The notes under the pieces are model-generated. The model worked only from the letters and a program-made list of their open reading frames with translations. It did no database searches and was not told the origin of the DNA. Positions 34,169 to 42,706 of a stretch of DNA of 64,000 nucleotides are shown in pieces. Location of the stretch: assembly GCF_003611275.1 (NCBI RefSeq), contig NZ_CP020694.1:868001-932000 (forward strand). The letters are read 5' to 3'. Every line of letters begins with the position of its first letter. Position 1 is the first letter of the stretch. The translations under genes and the position numbers were made by a program. Origin of the DNA: Sulfitobacter sp. D7 (GTDB lineage Bacteria > Pseudomonadota > Alphaproteobacteria > Rhodobacterales > Rhodobacteraceae).

Positions 34169-34549
34169 TCAGGCTCGAGGCGGACGCAATTGGCCCGTGG
34201 GCTGGCCAGAGGCGACAGAGTGGGACACGCTGGTATATTCAACGGATCGCACGGCCGTCATCTTGGCGTCCTGCGAAGTGGTCAGCGCTGCCGTCAGACA
34301 GATGCCACCACAGCAAGGCTCGCCTTCGAAACTGTCTGTTATGTCTGTCAGATCAGGTAGCGCCGCAACATCCTGTTGCAGGTCTGACGCTGCGGTCATC
34401 TGGTGGCCCGCGTGATGCGCCGCCTGCGCGCTTTCGTGCATTCCGCTTTCGGCATGAACCGAAGAGGGCGGAAGCAGCAGCAAACCACAGGCCAGAACCA
34501 CACCCAGTAGGGCGCGGCAGAGGTTTGATATGTTTGCCAGAGCACGCAT
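34169..34549 (-). CDS. Secreted His/Cys-containing protein of unknown function
   Basis: A 126-residue protein with a signal peptide (ALLGVVLACGLLLLPPSSVH). The mature region holds HESAQAAHHAGHQM followed by an acidic stretch and GEPCCGGICL, so three cysteines and several histidines could bind copper. I chose ATG 34549, which follows AAGG; the longer frame to 34732 overlaps the DUF305 gene. No family is recognised. Its place in the copper island is the only clue to its role. Confidence 0.65.
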   Translation of the reverse strand: MRALANISNLCRALLGVVLACGLLLLPPSSVHAESGMHESAQAAHHAGHQMTAASDLQQDVAALPDLTDITDSFEGEPCCGGICLTAALTTSQDAKMTAVRSVEYTSVSHSVASGQPTGQLRPPRA

Positions 34550-34691
34550 GGCCTTAGCAGTGTCGTAAGTCGCGATGCCTGTCAACGCGTCCAGCGCTGG
34601 AAGGATTGCAATTAAATCTTCGGCCTTTGCATCAAAGACGCGAAAGTCGACGGGAGGCCCACCCGGTTCGGCAGGCCCCCCTTGGCGAGGG

Positions 34692-35594
34692 TCACATCTC
34701 GTTCGTGCAGTCCAGGAACCCGCGGTAGCCAACGGTCAGCCCGCGGTCGAGATGGAATTTCATCTCGGCTTCCGAGCGGCGCAGGTTGCTTTCGGTATCG
34801 GTCCAATCCGCCCCGGCAAGGGGGGTGACGGTCACGTCAACGCCATCGGCGGTGAAACGGGCGCCATCGGCAAGCGCGGCTTGGTCAATGGCCTCATCGG
34901 ATTGCAATTCGATCAAGGTGCCCGAGAGTTTGATGCCCCCGGCGTTGCCCGCCATCACAAGGCTTGGGTCGCCTTCGTTGGTGCGGCCAAACTCACAGGT
35001 GGCGGCGCTGCCAAGCAGGCTTTTGATATCCTCAGGGGTCAGCCCCGCCGGGTCGACTTTTGCGACCTCTGCGGAGGATAGCGCGTCGTCCACCGTACCG
35101 ACTTCGGGCTGGCTTTCGGCCTCGCCCAGTTCCGGATCAACCGCGTCGCCGTTCTCTTCGATGTCGGCGATCAGGCTGCGCATCTCGGCGATCTCTTTGC
35201 GCTGTGCGGCGATGATGCCATCGGCCATCTTGCGCACGCGCGGGTCCGAAAGTTCTGCCCGTTCAGAGGTCATAATCGCGATCGAATGGTGCGGGATCAT
35301 GGCGCGCATATAGCTGGTATCGCCCACGGTAACTTGGCTGCGCACCAGCCAAAGGGTCAGGGCGAAGACCGCGATGGAGCCGATATAGATGACGATGTTG
35401 ATGGCCTTGTTGGAATACATCGACAACATGAAGCTTAGCATGATGACCGCCATCACAGCCCCCATCAGCAGCGCCATATAGGTCCGCGTTTCGCTGAAAA
35501 AGACATGCTCAAATGCGTAGGTGTTCAGGTACATCAGGCCAAACATCACGATGGTCGAAGTCGCGATCATTGCGGCGAAACGCCAGTAGGACAT
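34692..35594 (-). CDS. DUF305 membrane protein of the copper operon
   Basis: A 300-residue protein. Three N-terminal helices (about residues 5-85) are followed by a DUF305 segment with MRAMIPHHSIAIMTSE and repeated-helix features (RVRKMADGIIAAQRKEIAEM). The His-His and Met residues of that motif fit metal binding; DUF305 proteins often accompany copper genes. The C-terminal 130 residues contain an additional, unrecognised domain with two cysteines. It is the gene nearest the CsoR operator-like site and is divergent from csoR, so copper control is likely. Start 35594 follows AGGAG. Confidence 0.85.
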   Translation of the reverse strand: MSYWRFAAMIATSTIVMFGLMYLNTYAFEHVFFSETRTYMALLMGAVMAVIMLSFMLSMYSNKAINIVIYIGSIAVFALTLWLVRSQVTVGDTSYMRAMIPHHSIAIMTSERAELSDPRVRKMADGIIAAQRKEIAEMRSLIADIEENGDAVDPELGEAESQPEVGTVDDALSSAEVAKVDPAGLTPEDIKSLLGSAATCEFGRTNEGDPSLVMAGNAGGIKLSGTLIELQSDEAIDQAALADGARFTADGVDVTVTPLAGADWTDTESNLRRSEAEMKFHLDRGLTVGYRGFLDCTNEM

Positions 35595-35728
35595 GGGGTG
35601 TCTCCTCTTTCAAATTTCTGCGCGATTGCGGCGCGCACCGTGGCAATCAAGGGCATGGGGGGCTATGATCGCCAAAGCCAATGCGGGCCTTGCAACGCGC
35701 CGGCAAAGTGCGAATGAGGCGGCCCTAG

Positions 35729-35745
35729 ATACCCCCCTATGGTAT
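35729..35745. promoter_or_regulatory. CsoR-type operator-like palindrome
   Basis: ATACC-CCCCTAT-GGTAT has 5-bp arms and a C-rich core, close to the known CsoR/RcnR operator style (TACCCCC ... GGGGGTA). It lies between divergent DUF305 and csoR genes, upstream of both starts, as expected for autoregulation and control of the copper operon. Confidence 0.65.
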
Positions 35746-35793
35746 GTTAACTGGCCACGGTCGTCTTAGTTCCGATAGGTGGAGGCACCAAAC

Positions 35794-36072
35794 GTGGAAG
35801 CAAAGCAGAACAAGGCAGCGATCCTTAAGCGACTGGCGCGGCTGGAAGGGCAGTTGCGCGGCGTCACACGGATGGTCGATGAGGGGCGCTATTGCGTGGA
35901 CGTGCTGGTGCAAACCGCCGCCGTCCGCTCGGCACTGCGCGCGGTCGAGCGATTGGTGATCGAGGATCACGCCAACCACTGTATGGAAGAGGCGATCCTA
36001 TCGGGCGACCGCGAAGAGCAGCGCCAGAAGTTCCGTGAATTGGTCGCCTTGCTGGAAAAGGCACGCGACTAG
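35794..36072 (+). CDS. csoR: Copper-sensing repressor, CsoR family
   Basis: A 92-residue all-helical metalloregulator. I chose GTG 35794 because GGAGG lies 8 nt upstream; a GTG 15 nt earlier is possible. The Cu(I) ligands are C34, H59 and C63, with the exact C-X24-H-X3-C spacing of CsoR, which separates it from the formaldehyde sensor FrmR and nickel sensor RcnR. In the family, copper binding releases the repressor from a GC-rich palindrome. Such a site lies 49 bp upstream (35729-35745), shared with the copper operon on the other strand. Confidence 0.9.
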   Translation: MEAKQNKAAILKRLARLEGQLRGVTRMVDEGRYCVDVLVQTAAVRSALRAVERLVIEDHANHCMEEAILSGDREEQRQKFRELVALLEKARD

Positions 36073-36284
36073 GGGTTCGTTTTGGAGGTGGGCGGTTTGC
36101 GCTTAATATCCTAGACGCGAGACCCGCGGGGTTGGCCGCGAATGTGATGCGCAAACCGCATGGCGACCGGCAAGCTACGCGGCGAAAGTCAGGCATGTGC
36201 CAAAGACGGCACGCGGTAGAGGCGCAGCCTCCCGATTGGCACCTGAGACAGGTGTTCATAATGCGCAAGTTTTCTCTCATCTCT

Positions 36285-36313
36285 GCCCCGTGGTGAAACC
36301 ATAGCCACGGGGC
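36285..36313. repeat. Inverted repeat in the csoR-SDR intergenic region
   Basis: GCCCCGTGG and CCACGGGGC (9 bp, perfect) flank an 11-nt loop, 75 bp before the SDR gene. No T run follows. A second small hairpin (GCCCCG/CGGGGC, 36350-36366) sits nearer the start codon. The remaining 36073-36387 region shows no gene. A role as csoR terminator or SDR leader element is open. Confidence 0.5.
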
Positions 36314-36387
36314 GAACATTGGCCCTCTGTAGCCCTAGTTTTTTTGAACGCCCCGCTTTTCGGGGCCGCAACTGTTAGGAATGCGCC

Positions 36388-37242
36388 ATGACAGATCAGA
36401 ATTTTGATGCCCTCGACAGCCCGCAGAGCCAGCCCGGTCAGGAACATAAGATGGACCCTGCGCCCGAGTACACGCCGCGCTACCCCGGCTCGGATCGGCT
36501 CAAGGATAAGGTTGCGCTTATCACCGGGGGGGACAGCGGGATCGGACGGGCCACGGCGCTTCTCTATGCGCGCGAGGGGGCGGATGTCGCCATCGTTTAC
36601 CGCAATGAGAGCCGCGATGCCGAAGAGACCAAACAGTTGGTCGAGGCCGAGGGCCGCCGGGCGTTGTTGCTGGAGGGCGATGTCGGCCAGAAAGACTTTT
36701 GCAAAGATGCCGTGCGCCGCACGATGGAGACCTTCGGCAAGATCGACATTCTGGTCAATGACGCCGGCGAACAGCACGCGCAGGAGCGCCTTGAGGATAT
36801 CGAAGAAGCCCAGATTGAGCGCACGTTCCGTACCAATATCATCGGCACGATCCTGATGACCCAGGCGACGCTACCGCACCTGAAAAAGGGCGCGCGGATC
36901 ATCTGTGTCACCTCGATCACCGCCTATAAAGGGCAGGATTTGCTGATCGACTATGCTTCGACCAAAGGGGCGATCCTGTCTTTCTTGCGCGCCATGGCAA
37001 GCAAGCTCGCGCCCGAGGGTATTTTGGTCAATGGTGTGGCACCGGGGCCGATCCGGACGCCCCTGATCCCGGCGTCCTTCCCCGCCGATAAAGTTGAGGA
37101 GTTTGGCCAGAACGCCCCCCTTGGCCGCCCCGGTCAGCCGAATGAGGTCGCGCCCTCCCTGCTGTTCCTCGCCTGCGAGGATTCGTCCTATATGAGCGGG
37201 CAGGTGCTGCACCCGAACGGCGGCACGCTCGTTGGGGGATAG
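36388..37242 (+). CDS. SDR family oxidoreductase (YghA-like, stress-type)
   Basis: A 284-residue short-chain dehydrogenase of the longer YghA/GSP39-like group, which has an N-terminal extension (PEYTPRYPGSDRLKDK) before the Rossmann fold. The cofactor loop is TGGDSGIGRA (about residues 46-55), with VNDAGEQHAQ in place of NNAG, and the catalytic pair in YASTKG. PGPIRTPLIP follows, which is a common SDR substrate-loop pattern. It is a stand-alone gene between csoR and a convergent metal transporter. Substrate unknown; the group is often stress induced. Confidence 0.9.
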   Translation: MTDQNFDALDSPQSQPGQEHKMDPAPEYTPRYPGSDRLKDKVALITGGDSGIGRATALLYAREGADVAIVYRNESRDAEETKQLVEAEGRRALLLEGDVGQKDFCKDAVRRTMETFGKIDILVNDAGEQHAQERLEDIEEAQIERTFRTNIIGTILMTQATLPHLKKGARIICVTSITAYKGQDLLIDYASTKGAILSFLRAMASKLAPEGILVNGVAPGPIRTPLIPASFPADKVEEFGQNAPLGRPGQPNEVAPSLLFLACEDSSYMSGQVLHPNGGTLVGG

Positions 37243-37376
37243 ACCAGTTGCCTTATGCCCCGCACAGTATGGCAGTTGCCGTGCGGGGTGATACCGGGGG
37301 GCGTTTCAGCGCACCCAGTGGAAAGACAACTGAGCCGGCCTGCGGCTCAGTTCAGCCTCTTTCACAGAAATCGTAC

Positions 37377-38393
37377 TCAGCCCACCGGATGCCGCCGCGC
37401 CCCGGATCGCAAAGGCAAAGTGCCGTCATCGACGCCTTCAATCGTGACCGATGCCTCGATCTTGGTCCGTGGCATGATCGAGATGTCGTGGATACGCCAG
37501 TGCAGGTCCAGCAGCTTTGCCTCCGCCGCCTCGATCCTTCCCGCAGAACAACCGTTCTCATGGGCCACGACGTAGATCGTGCCGGTCAGAAAACGCCCTT
37601 CCTCATGCAGACGCAGGCGGCTTTCGCGCACCCACGGCAGCGCTCCAAAGGTCTTTTGAACCTCTTCGATCAGGGGATCGAACTCTTTGTCTTCGATCGT
37701 CCGGGGCATCTCATCGCTGAGGTCGCGGATCGCCGCGCCGGTATGCTTGAAGCCGTCGTGAAGCACGTCCAACGCGATCACGATGGCCGCGACAGCATCG
37801 GCCCACCACCAGCCCATCCCGATCCCGAGGATGCCCACGATCCCGGCAAGCCCCGTCATCCAGTCCGCCTTGTTCATCATGGCGTCCGCGTAGAGGGTCT
37901 TGTCATGCAACATCTTGGCGGGCTTCATCTTTAGATGGCCGAAAATGACCGGCATCACGACGCTATAGGCCAGCGCCGCGATCATCACCCAGCCGAACCA
38001 GATGGTGGCACCAAAGAGTTCGACACTGCCGATGGTCGGGTGCTCTTGTTTGATCAAGGCGATGGAGGAATCGACGATGAGAAATATCCCCACGCCGCCA
38101 AGGGCCACCGCGCTGATCAGATAAGCGATTGAGGTGACGCGGATATACCCCAGCGGGAAGCGGCGGTTCGGTTTCCACCCCTCGATCCACGATCCCACGA
38201 GAAAGGCGATGGGCGGTACAAAGCTGAGTAGGTCTTCGATCCATGCGGTTTTCATCGCTTGGCTGCTGCCCACCGCAAAGTAAATCGCGGCCACGATGGA
38301 GGCCAAGACGACGAGCCAGATGGCCTCCAACCAGCGGGCCCGGTGGAGCGCCTTCTTTTGCGCCTCGGGCATGGTGCGGATGGAACGGGTCAC
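37377..38393 (-). CDS. Cation diffusion facilitator (CDF) metal transporter
   Basis: This 338-residue protein has about six transmembrane helices and a cytoplasmic C-terminal domain. Metal-site segments HDKTLYADAMMNKADWMT and WWWADAVAAIVIALDVLHDG carry the paired Asp/His residues of CDF exporters. The GTG at 38393 overlaps the stop of the binding-protein gene by GTGA, which I prefer to the ATG 21 nt further in. The soluble domain ends with HDISIMPRTKIEASVTIEGV. Zinc, iron or cobalt export is possible. Coupling to a lipoprotein of the amino-acid-binding fold is unusual. Confidence 0.9.
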   Translation of the reverse strand: MTRSIRTMPEAQKKALHRARWLEAIWLVVLASIVAAIYFAVGSSQAMKTAWIEDLLSFVPPIAFLVGSWIEGWKPNRRFPLGYIRVTSIAYLISAVALGGVGIFLIVDSSIALIKQEHPTIGSVELFGATIWFGWVMIAALAYSVVMPVIFGHLKMKPAKMLHDKTLYADAMMNKADWMTGLAGIVGILGIGMGWWWADAVAAIVIALDVLHDGFKHTGAAIRDLSDEMPRTIEDKEFDPLIEEVQKTFGALPWVRESRLRLHEEGRFLTGTIYVVAHENGCSAGRIEAAEAKLLDLHWRIHDISIMPRTKIEASVTIEGVDDGTLPLRSGARRHPVG

Positions 38394-39145
38394 GGTGCAT
38401 AGGCGCGCAAACGCGCCCCGATGGTCCCGGCCTCGCGCCGAAAGAAATCCTCGATCTTCATCAGCCAAGCGTTCTCGCCTTGCTGCACGGCGACGACATG
38501 TTCCGCCCGATCCAGCGTCGTTTCGGTCGCGGCAAGGTCTCTCACCACAAGCTGCCAATGGGGGACGGCGGCGAGGGTCTGATCATCGGTCCATTGGTCT
38601 ACCGGAATGCCGCCTTCCTCCGCCACCAGTGCGGCGAGGGGGAGGTGGGGTGGTACGAAAACCTGCTGATCTTCGATGTCATGGGGCCGGGCGTTTGGCG
38701 TGCGGCTGCCTATGACAAACGCTTCTTCGAAATAGGTATAGCTTGGCGCAGCACCTTTCACCGGGGTCACGTCTTTGCGGGCAAAGCCCCCGATGGCGAG
38801 GTCGATGTCGCCCTTTTCCAACCCCTCCAGCGCCGCGAATGCGCCGAGAGGCTTCCATTCGATGGCGACCCCCAATTCTTCGGCAAAGGCGCGCGCCAGA
38901 TCGGCTTCGACACCCTGTGGCGGGCCACTGTCAGGCAACACGACCCATGGCGGGTTTTCCGATACCGCGACGGTCATTTCTTGGTCGGAGAGAACGGTCT
39001 CGAGGGTTCCTTCCACATCGCGAGGGAACCGCAGATCGTCGCAGGCGGCAAGCAGGCTCACCCCCCCGAGGAGCATTGCAATCGTAAAGTTGAGTGGGTT
39101 TCCCACGCCTTTGGCACCGTGTGGCGTGGCTTTGCGGGGCGTCAT
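38390..39145 (-). CDS. Periplasmic solute-binding lipoprotein, family 3
   Basis: A 251-residue lipoprotein (LLGGVSLLAACDD, lipid-modified Cys near 35) with the family 3 binding fold: MTVAVSENPPWVVLPDSG at the start, GVEADLARAFAEELGVAIEW, and GDIDLAIGGFARKDVTPVKG. No ABC permease is next to it; instead it overlaps the CDF transporter by 4 nt. It may be a stand-alone sensor or a metal or amino-acid binding subunit. AAGGAA precedes ATG 39145. Confidence 0.85.
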   Translation of the reverse strand: MTPRKATPHGAKGVGNPLNFTIAMLLGGVSLLAACDDLRFPRDVEGTLETVLSDQEMTVAVSENPPWVVLPDSGPPQGVEADLARAFAEELGVAIEWKPLGAFAALEGLEKGDIDLAIGGFARKDVTPVKGAAPSYTYFEEAFVIGSRTPNARPHDIEDQQVFVPPHLPLAALVAEEGGIPVDQWTDDQTLAAVPHWQLVVRDLAATETTLDRAEHVVAVQQGENAWLMKIEDFFRREAGTIGARLRAYAP

Positions 39146-39462
39146 CTCTTTATTCCTTAGGGCCGGATCGCAAGGGGATAACGGGCGGTTTATCAAAAGG
39201 TTCCGGGGCAGGAGGGCGGCCCGGGGCGGCGCTTAGGTCTCTGCGCACATCAACCACAGGTCGGTCATTTCCTGCCGGTAGGGGGGGCGCTGACCAACTC
39301 TTTCGGAACACCGACCCCGATGTGGCGATTTATACCTTAGGAATGCCGCCCCACGGTGCCGCGCCCGATGAGTGACAACGCGCAGTAGATGGTCGGCGTC
39401 TATGCTGATGAAGCCTCGAATGCAGGCCGCTGACCGCATTAACAGCCCGAAAGGAGAACGTC
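39146..39462. other. Intergenic region without a supported gene
   Basis: This stretch between the divergent lipoprotein and 48-residue genes shows no convincing reading frame. It should hold both promoters. A GGAAC at 39305 with CGATT 16 nt later only loosely resembles an EcfG-type promoter. Confidence 0.4.
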
Positions 39463-39609
39463 ATGCCAAACGAGCCAGATCACGCCAAAGAGAAACGCCC
39501 ACCCCACCGGGAGCGCCACAATGCGCAGGATGACCACGAAGGCGCGGCGCACCGTCCTGAGGAGTTCGATCCAAAGAACCCGCAAAAGGCGGTGAAGAAA
39601 GAGAAGTGA
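39463..39609 (+). CDS. Small highly charged hydrophilic protein (48 residues)
   Basis: The reading frame opens with ATG at 39463 behind a strong AAGGAG spaced 6 nt away, and closes with TGA at 39609, followed at once by a hairpin. The product begins MPNEPDHAKEKRPPHRERHN and continues with many Asp, Glu, His, Lys and Arg residues, almost no hydrophobics and PEEFDPKNPQKAVKKEK at the end. It is probably disordered and cytoplasmic. It resembles small stress-associated proteins in character only; no family is claimed. Confidence 0.65.
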   Translation: MPNEPDHAKEKRPPHRERHNAQDDHEGAAHRPEEFDPKNPQKAVKKEK

Positions 39610-39613
39610 ACGC

Positions 39614-39644
39614 GAAAGCAGTGCGAAATTCCCGCGCTGCTTTC
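39614..39644 (+). terminator. Hairpin after the 48-residue gene
   Basis: GAAAGCAGTGCG pairs with CGCGCTGCTTTC (12 bp, one G-U) around AAATTCC, starting 4 bp after the stop. There is no clear T tract, but position favours a terminator. Confidence 0.6.
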
Positions 39645-40093
39645 TCGCATCGCTCAGTTATTATTGTCGGGCGAAAAATACCCTAAGCGGTGCCGCGGAC
39701 GGGGCGGGATCAGCCCCACGGTCTTGCGGCGCTCGCGGCAAAGGTCGATGCGCTCGGCGCATTCCTAGTCCGGCCACAACACTTTGTTCTCCCCGAAAAA
39801 CCTCTCTAGCCGTAGCGTAACTTCGCGACACGCGCGCCGGGCATCTATACCCCGGCGGTGGAACCGGCTATGCCTATGACCAAGATCGTTGCGGCGGGCA
39901 AACTGCCGCGGCTGATCGCATTGCAGGCAGAGACGCGCTGTCGTTCAGCGATGGCGGTGTTTCGACCGCGATAGCAGGCGGGGCGACTGGCCCATGCCTC
40001 TGCGAGAGGCGGCGGCAAACGCCGCGTAACCGACCATTACGCCGAGCGCTTTGTCAGAGCGTTTGACCAAGAAAACAAACATAGGGGGATACA
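39645..40093. other. Gap without a supported gene upstream of the first ABC operon
   Basis: No gene is supported here. Short open stretches around 39840-39972 lack starts and ribosome binding sites and could be decayed coding DNA. An inverted repeat (CGCCGGG/CCCGGCG, 39835-39857) is present. The promoter of the ABC operon must lie near the right end. Confidence 0.4.
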
Positions 40094-41665
40094 ATGACCA
40101 ATTTCACAAAACGTCAAAACGGACCGAGCCGTCGCAGTTTTCTAGCCGGGAGCGCGGCTGCGGTGGGGGCAGGGCTGATCCTGCCACAGGGCGCACGGGC
40201 ACAGGCTCAGCCCAAAAAGGGTGGCACGCTGCGGGTTGGCTTCACCCAAGGGTCGACCTCCGACAGCCTTGATCCCGCAACCTTCAACAACGACTTCATG
40301 TTTGCCAGCGGCTATGCGGTCTTCAACACTCTGACGGAAATCGCCCCCGACGGCACCGCCCAGCCCGACTTGGCTGAGAGCTTTGAGGCCAGCAGCGATG
40401 CCGCCACATGGACCTTCCGCCTGCGCGACAACGCGCAATTCTCGGACGGCAAAACGGCGACGGCGAATGACGTGATCGCCTCGATCCGTCACCACATGGG
40501 GCCAGAGTCCAAATCCGGCATCAAACCGCTGCTTGAGCAGATCACCGACATCCGCGCCGATGGCGACAAGGTCGTGGTTTTTGAACTGGCCGCAGGGAAC
40601 GCGGATTTCCCGTTTATCTTCAATGACTACCACCTCGGGATTCGCCAAGACACCGGCGATGGCACGATCGACCCCAACAGCCGCATCGGCACCGGCGGCT
40701 ATGTGATCGACGTTTTCGAGCCGGGCGTACGGGTCGAACTGACGCGCCGCGATGACTACTGGAAAGAGGGCCGCGCGCATTTCGACAAGGTCGTGATCTT
40801 GAAAGTCGGCGATCCGGCGGCCCGGATGAACGCGCTGATGACCGGCGAGGTTGACCTGATCGACCGGCCCGACCTCAAGACGATCAACCTGCTGGGCCGC
40901 GCGCCCAACGTGAAGATCCACACCCAAGACGGCACGCTGCATTACATCATGCCGATGCAGACCAACACGGCCCCGTTTGATGACGTGAACGTGCGGATGG
41001 CGTTGAAATACGGCATCAACCGCGAAGACATGATCGAAAAGGTTCTGCGCGGCTATGGTACCGTGGGCAACGACCAACCGATCTCGCGTTCCATGCCCTA
41101 TTACAACGACGACCTTGAGCAGATCACCTATGATCCGGAGCGGGCGAAGTACCACCTGAAACAGGCGGGGCTTGAAAGCCTTGATGTGACGCTGTCCACC
41201 TCGGATGCTGCCTTTAACGGGGCGGTGGATGCCTCGGTTCTCTTTGCCGAAAACGCGCGGCCTGCGGGGCTGAACATCGAGGTGAAGCGTGAGCCGGATG
41301 ATGGCTATTGGTCGAATGTCTGGCTGCAAAAGCCCTTCTGCTGCTCCTATTGGGGTGGCCGTCCGACGCCTGACCTGATGTTCTCGACCGGCTATGCCGC
41401 CGATGCGGAGTGGAACGAGACCAAATGGGACAACGAGCGCTTTAACGAGTTGCTGTTGCAAGCGCGGCCTGAGCTGGACCAGACCCGCCGCGCCGAGATG
41501 TACGGCGAGATGCAAAAGATCGTGAAAGAGCAGGGCGGCGCGCTGATCCCGGCCTTTGGTCAATATGTCTCGGCCATGAGCGAAAGCGTTCAGATGCCTG
41601 AGGAAGTGTCCGAGATGTGGGATCTCGACAGCCAGCGCTTCATCGAACGCTGGTGGATGTCCTAA
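40094..41665 (+). CDS. ABC transporter substrate-binding protein, family 5 (peptide/opine type)
   Basis: A 523-residue periplasmic binding protein with a Tat signal (PSRRSFLAGSAAAVGAGLIL, cleavage near QGARA). The mature start KKGGTLRVGFTQGSTSDSLD and the central RDDYWKEGRAHFDKV are typical of DppA/OppA-like proteins, which bind di- or oligopeptides, opines or similar compounds. GGGGG precedes the ATG. It heads a four-gene ABC operon (binding protein, two permeases, fused ATPase), with a hairpin before the permeases. Substrate is unknown; the amino-alcohol-like catabolic operon converges on this transporter. Confidence 0.93.
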   Translation: MTNFTKRQNGPSRRSFLAGSAAAVGAGLILPQGARAQAQPKKGGTLRVGFTQGSTSDSLDPATFNNDFMFASGYAVFNTLTEIAPDGTAQPDLAESFEASSDAATWTFRLRDNAQFSDGKTATANDVIASIRHHMGPESKSGIKPLLEQITDIRADGDKVVVFELAAGNADFPFIFNDYHLGIRQDTGDGTIDPNSRIGTGGYVIDVFEPGVRVELTRRDDYWKEGRAHFDKVVILKVGDPAARMNALMTGEVDLIDRPDLKTINLLGRAPNVKIHTQDGTLHYIMPMQTNTAPFDDVNVRMALKYGINREDMIEKVLRGYGTVGNDQPISRSMPYYNDDLEQITYDPERAKYHLKQAGLESLDVTLSTSDAAFNGAVDASVLFAENARPAGLNIEVKREPDDGYWSNVWLQKPFCCSYWGGRPTPDLMFSTGYAADAEWNETKWDNERFNELLLQARPELDQTRRAEMYGEMQKIVKEQGGALIPAFGQYVSAMSESVQMPEEVSEMWDLDSQRFIERWWMS

Positions 41666-41679
41666 GCCACAGCCTCATC

Positions 41680-41703
41680 CGGGCGGCCCCAAGGGGCCGT
41701 CCG
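41680..41703 (+). terminator. Attenuator-like hairpin between binding protein and permeases
   Basis: CGGGCGGCCCC and GGGGCCGTCCG (one G-U pair) form a tight hairpin followed by TTTCCC, 14 bp after the stop. Such elements commonly let the binding protein be made in excess of the permeases. Confidence 0.6.
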
Positions 41704-41747
41704 TTTCCCGCACCAATGGCCCGATCCGGGCCGGAGAAAACCTTAAA

Positions 41748-42704
41748 ATGTCCCGGCTTCAGAAGCTTGTTATCGGCCGAGTGTCCCTCGGCATTCTGAC
41801 CCTTTTTGTCGTATCCGCCCTCATGTTCGTTGGCATCGAACTCTTGCCCGGTGATCTGGCGCAGCAGATCCTTGGCCAATCAGCGACCGAGTCGACCCTC
41901 GCGGCATTTCGCGCCGAACTGGGCCTCGATCAGCCCGCGCATCTTCGTTATTTCGATTGGCTCGGCGGCGTGTTGCGCGGCGATTTTGGCACCTCTTTGG
42001 CCTCGGGGCGCGAGGTGTCCGAGCTTTTGGGGCCGCGCCTTGCCAATACCATGTTCTTGGCCACCTATGCCGCCGTCATCGCCGCGCCGCTGGCGGTGAT
42101 CTTGGGGCTGTTGGCCGCGCTGTGGCGCAACACGCTGTTTGACCGGGGCGTCAACCTGACCGCGCTTTCGGCGATCTCCATGCCGGAGTTTTTCGTGGGC
42201 TACGTGCTGATCCTGTTTCTGTCGATCAAGGCCGGCGTCTTTCCGACGCTGGCGCGGATCGACAGCGCCACGGGGCTGTGGGACGCGCTTTACCGCAGCT
42301 TTCTGCCCGCGCTGACGCTTATTCTGGTGGTTGTCGCTCATATGATGCGGATGACGCGGGCGGCCATCATCAACGTGCTCGCCTCGCCCTATATCGAGAT
42401 GGCGCGCCTTAAAGGTGTGCCGCGCTGGCGCATCATCGTGCAGCACGCGCTGCCTAACGCATTGGCGCCGATCGTCAATGTCGTGGCCCTGAACCTTGCC
42501 TATCTGGTGGTCGGCGTGGTGGTGGTAGAGGTCGTCTTTTCCTACCCCGGCCTTGGGCAGTTACTGGTGGATGCGGTCTCCAGCCGGGATTTCCCGGTGG
42601 TGCAGGCGGTGGGGCTGTTCTTTGCCGCTGTTTATATCACGCTCAACGTCTTGGCCGACATCATCTCGATCATGTCGAACCCGCGTCTGCGGCACGGGAG
42701 ATAA
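41748..42704 (+). CDS. ABC transporter permease, DppB type
   Basis: A 318-residue inner-membrane permease with six helices. It has the N-terminal GIELLPGDLAQQILGQSAT loop of DppB proteins, and the EAA-like ATPase contact loop RLKGVPRWRIIVQHALPNAL. The gene starts after a GGAG-type signal and is followed 2 bp later by the DppC-type permease. It forms the channel with that partner for the operon's unknown peptide-like substrate. Confidence 0.93.
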   Translation: MSRLQKLVIGRVSLGILTLFVVSALMFVGIELLPGDLAQQILGQSATESTLAAFRAELGLDQPAHLRYFDWLGGVLRGDFGTSLASGREVSELLGPRLANTMFLATYAAVIAAPLAVILGLLAALWRNTLFDRGVNLTALSAISMPEFFVGYVLILFLSIKAGVFPTLARIDSATGLWDALYRSFLPALTLILVVVAHMMRMTRAAIINVLASPYIEMARLKGVPRWRIIVQHALPNALAPIVNVVALNLAYLVVGVVVVEVVFSYPGLGQLLVDAVSSRDFPVVQAVGLFFAAVYITLNVLADIISIMSNPRLRHGR

Positions 42705-42706
42705 CG

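Noticed and set aside
36350-36366. GCCCCG/CGGGGC hairpin as a terminator
   Set aside because: The T run lies before the hairpin on the plus strand and no T run follows it on either strand.
39305-39330. GGAAC ... CGATT as an EcfG-type stress promoter
   Set aside because: The second element is CGATT rather than CGTT, and no downstream stress gene at the right distance supports it.
40142-41563. 473-codon minus-strand frame opposite the first binding protein
   Set aside because: Antisense to a Tat-exported family 5 binding protein; no start signal.
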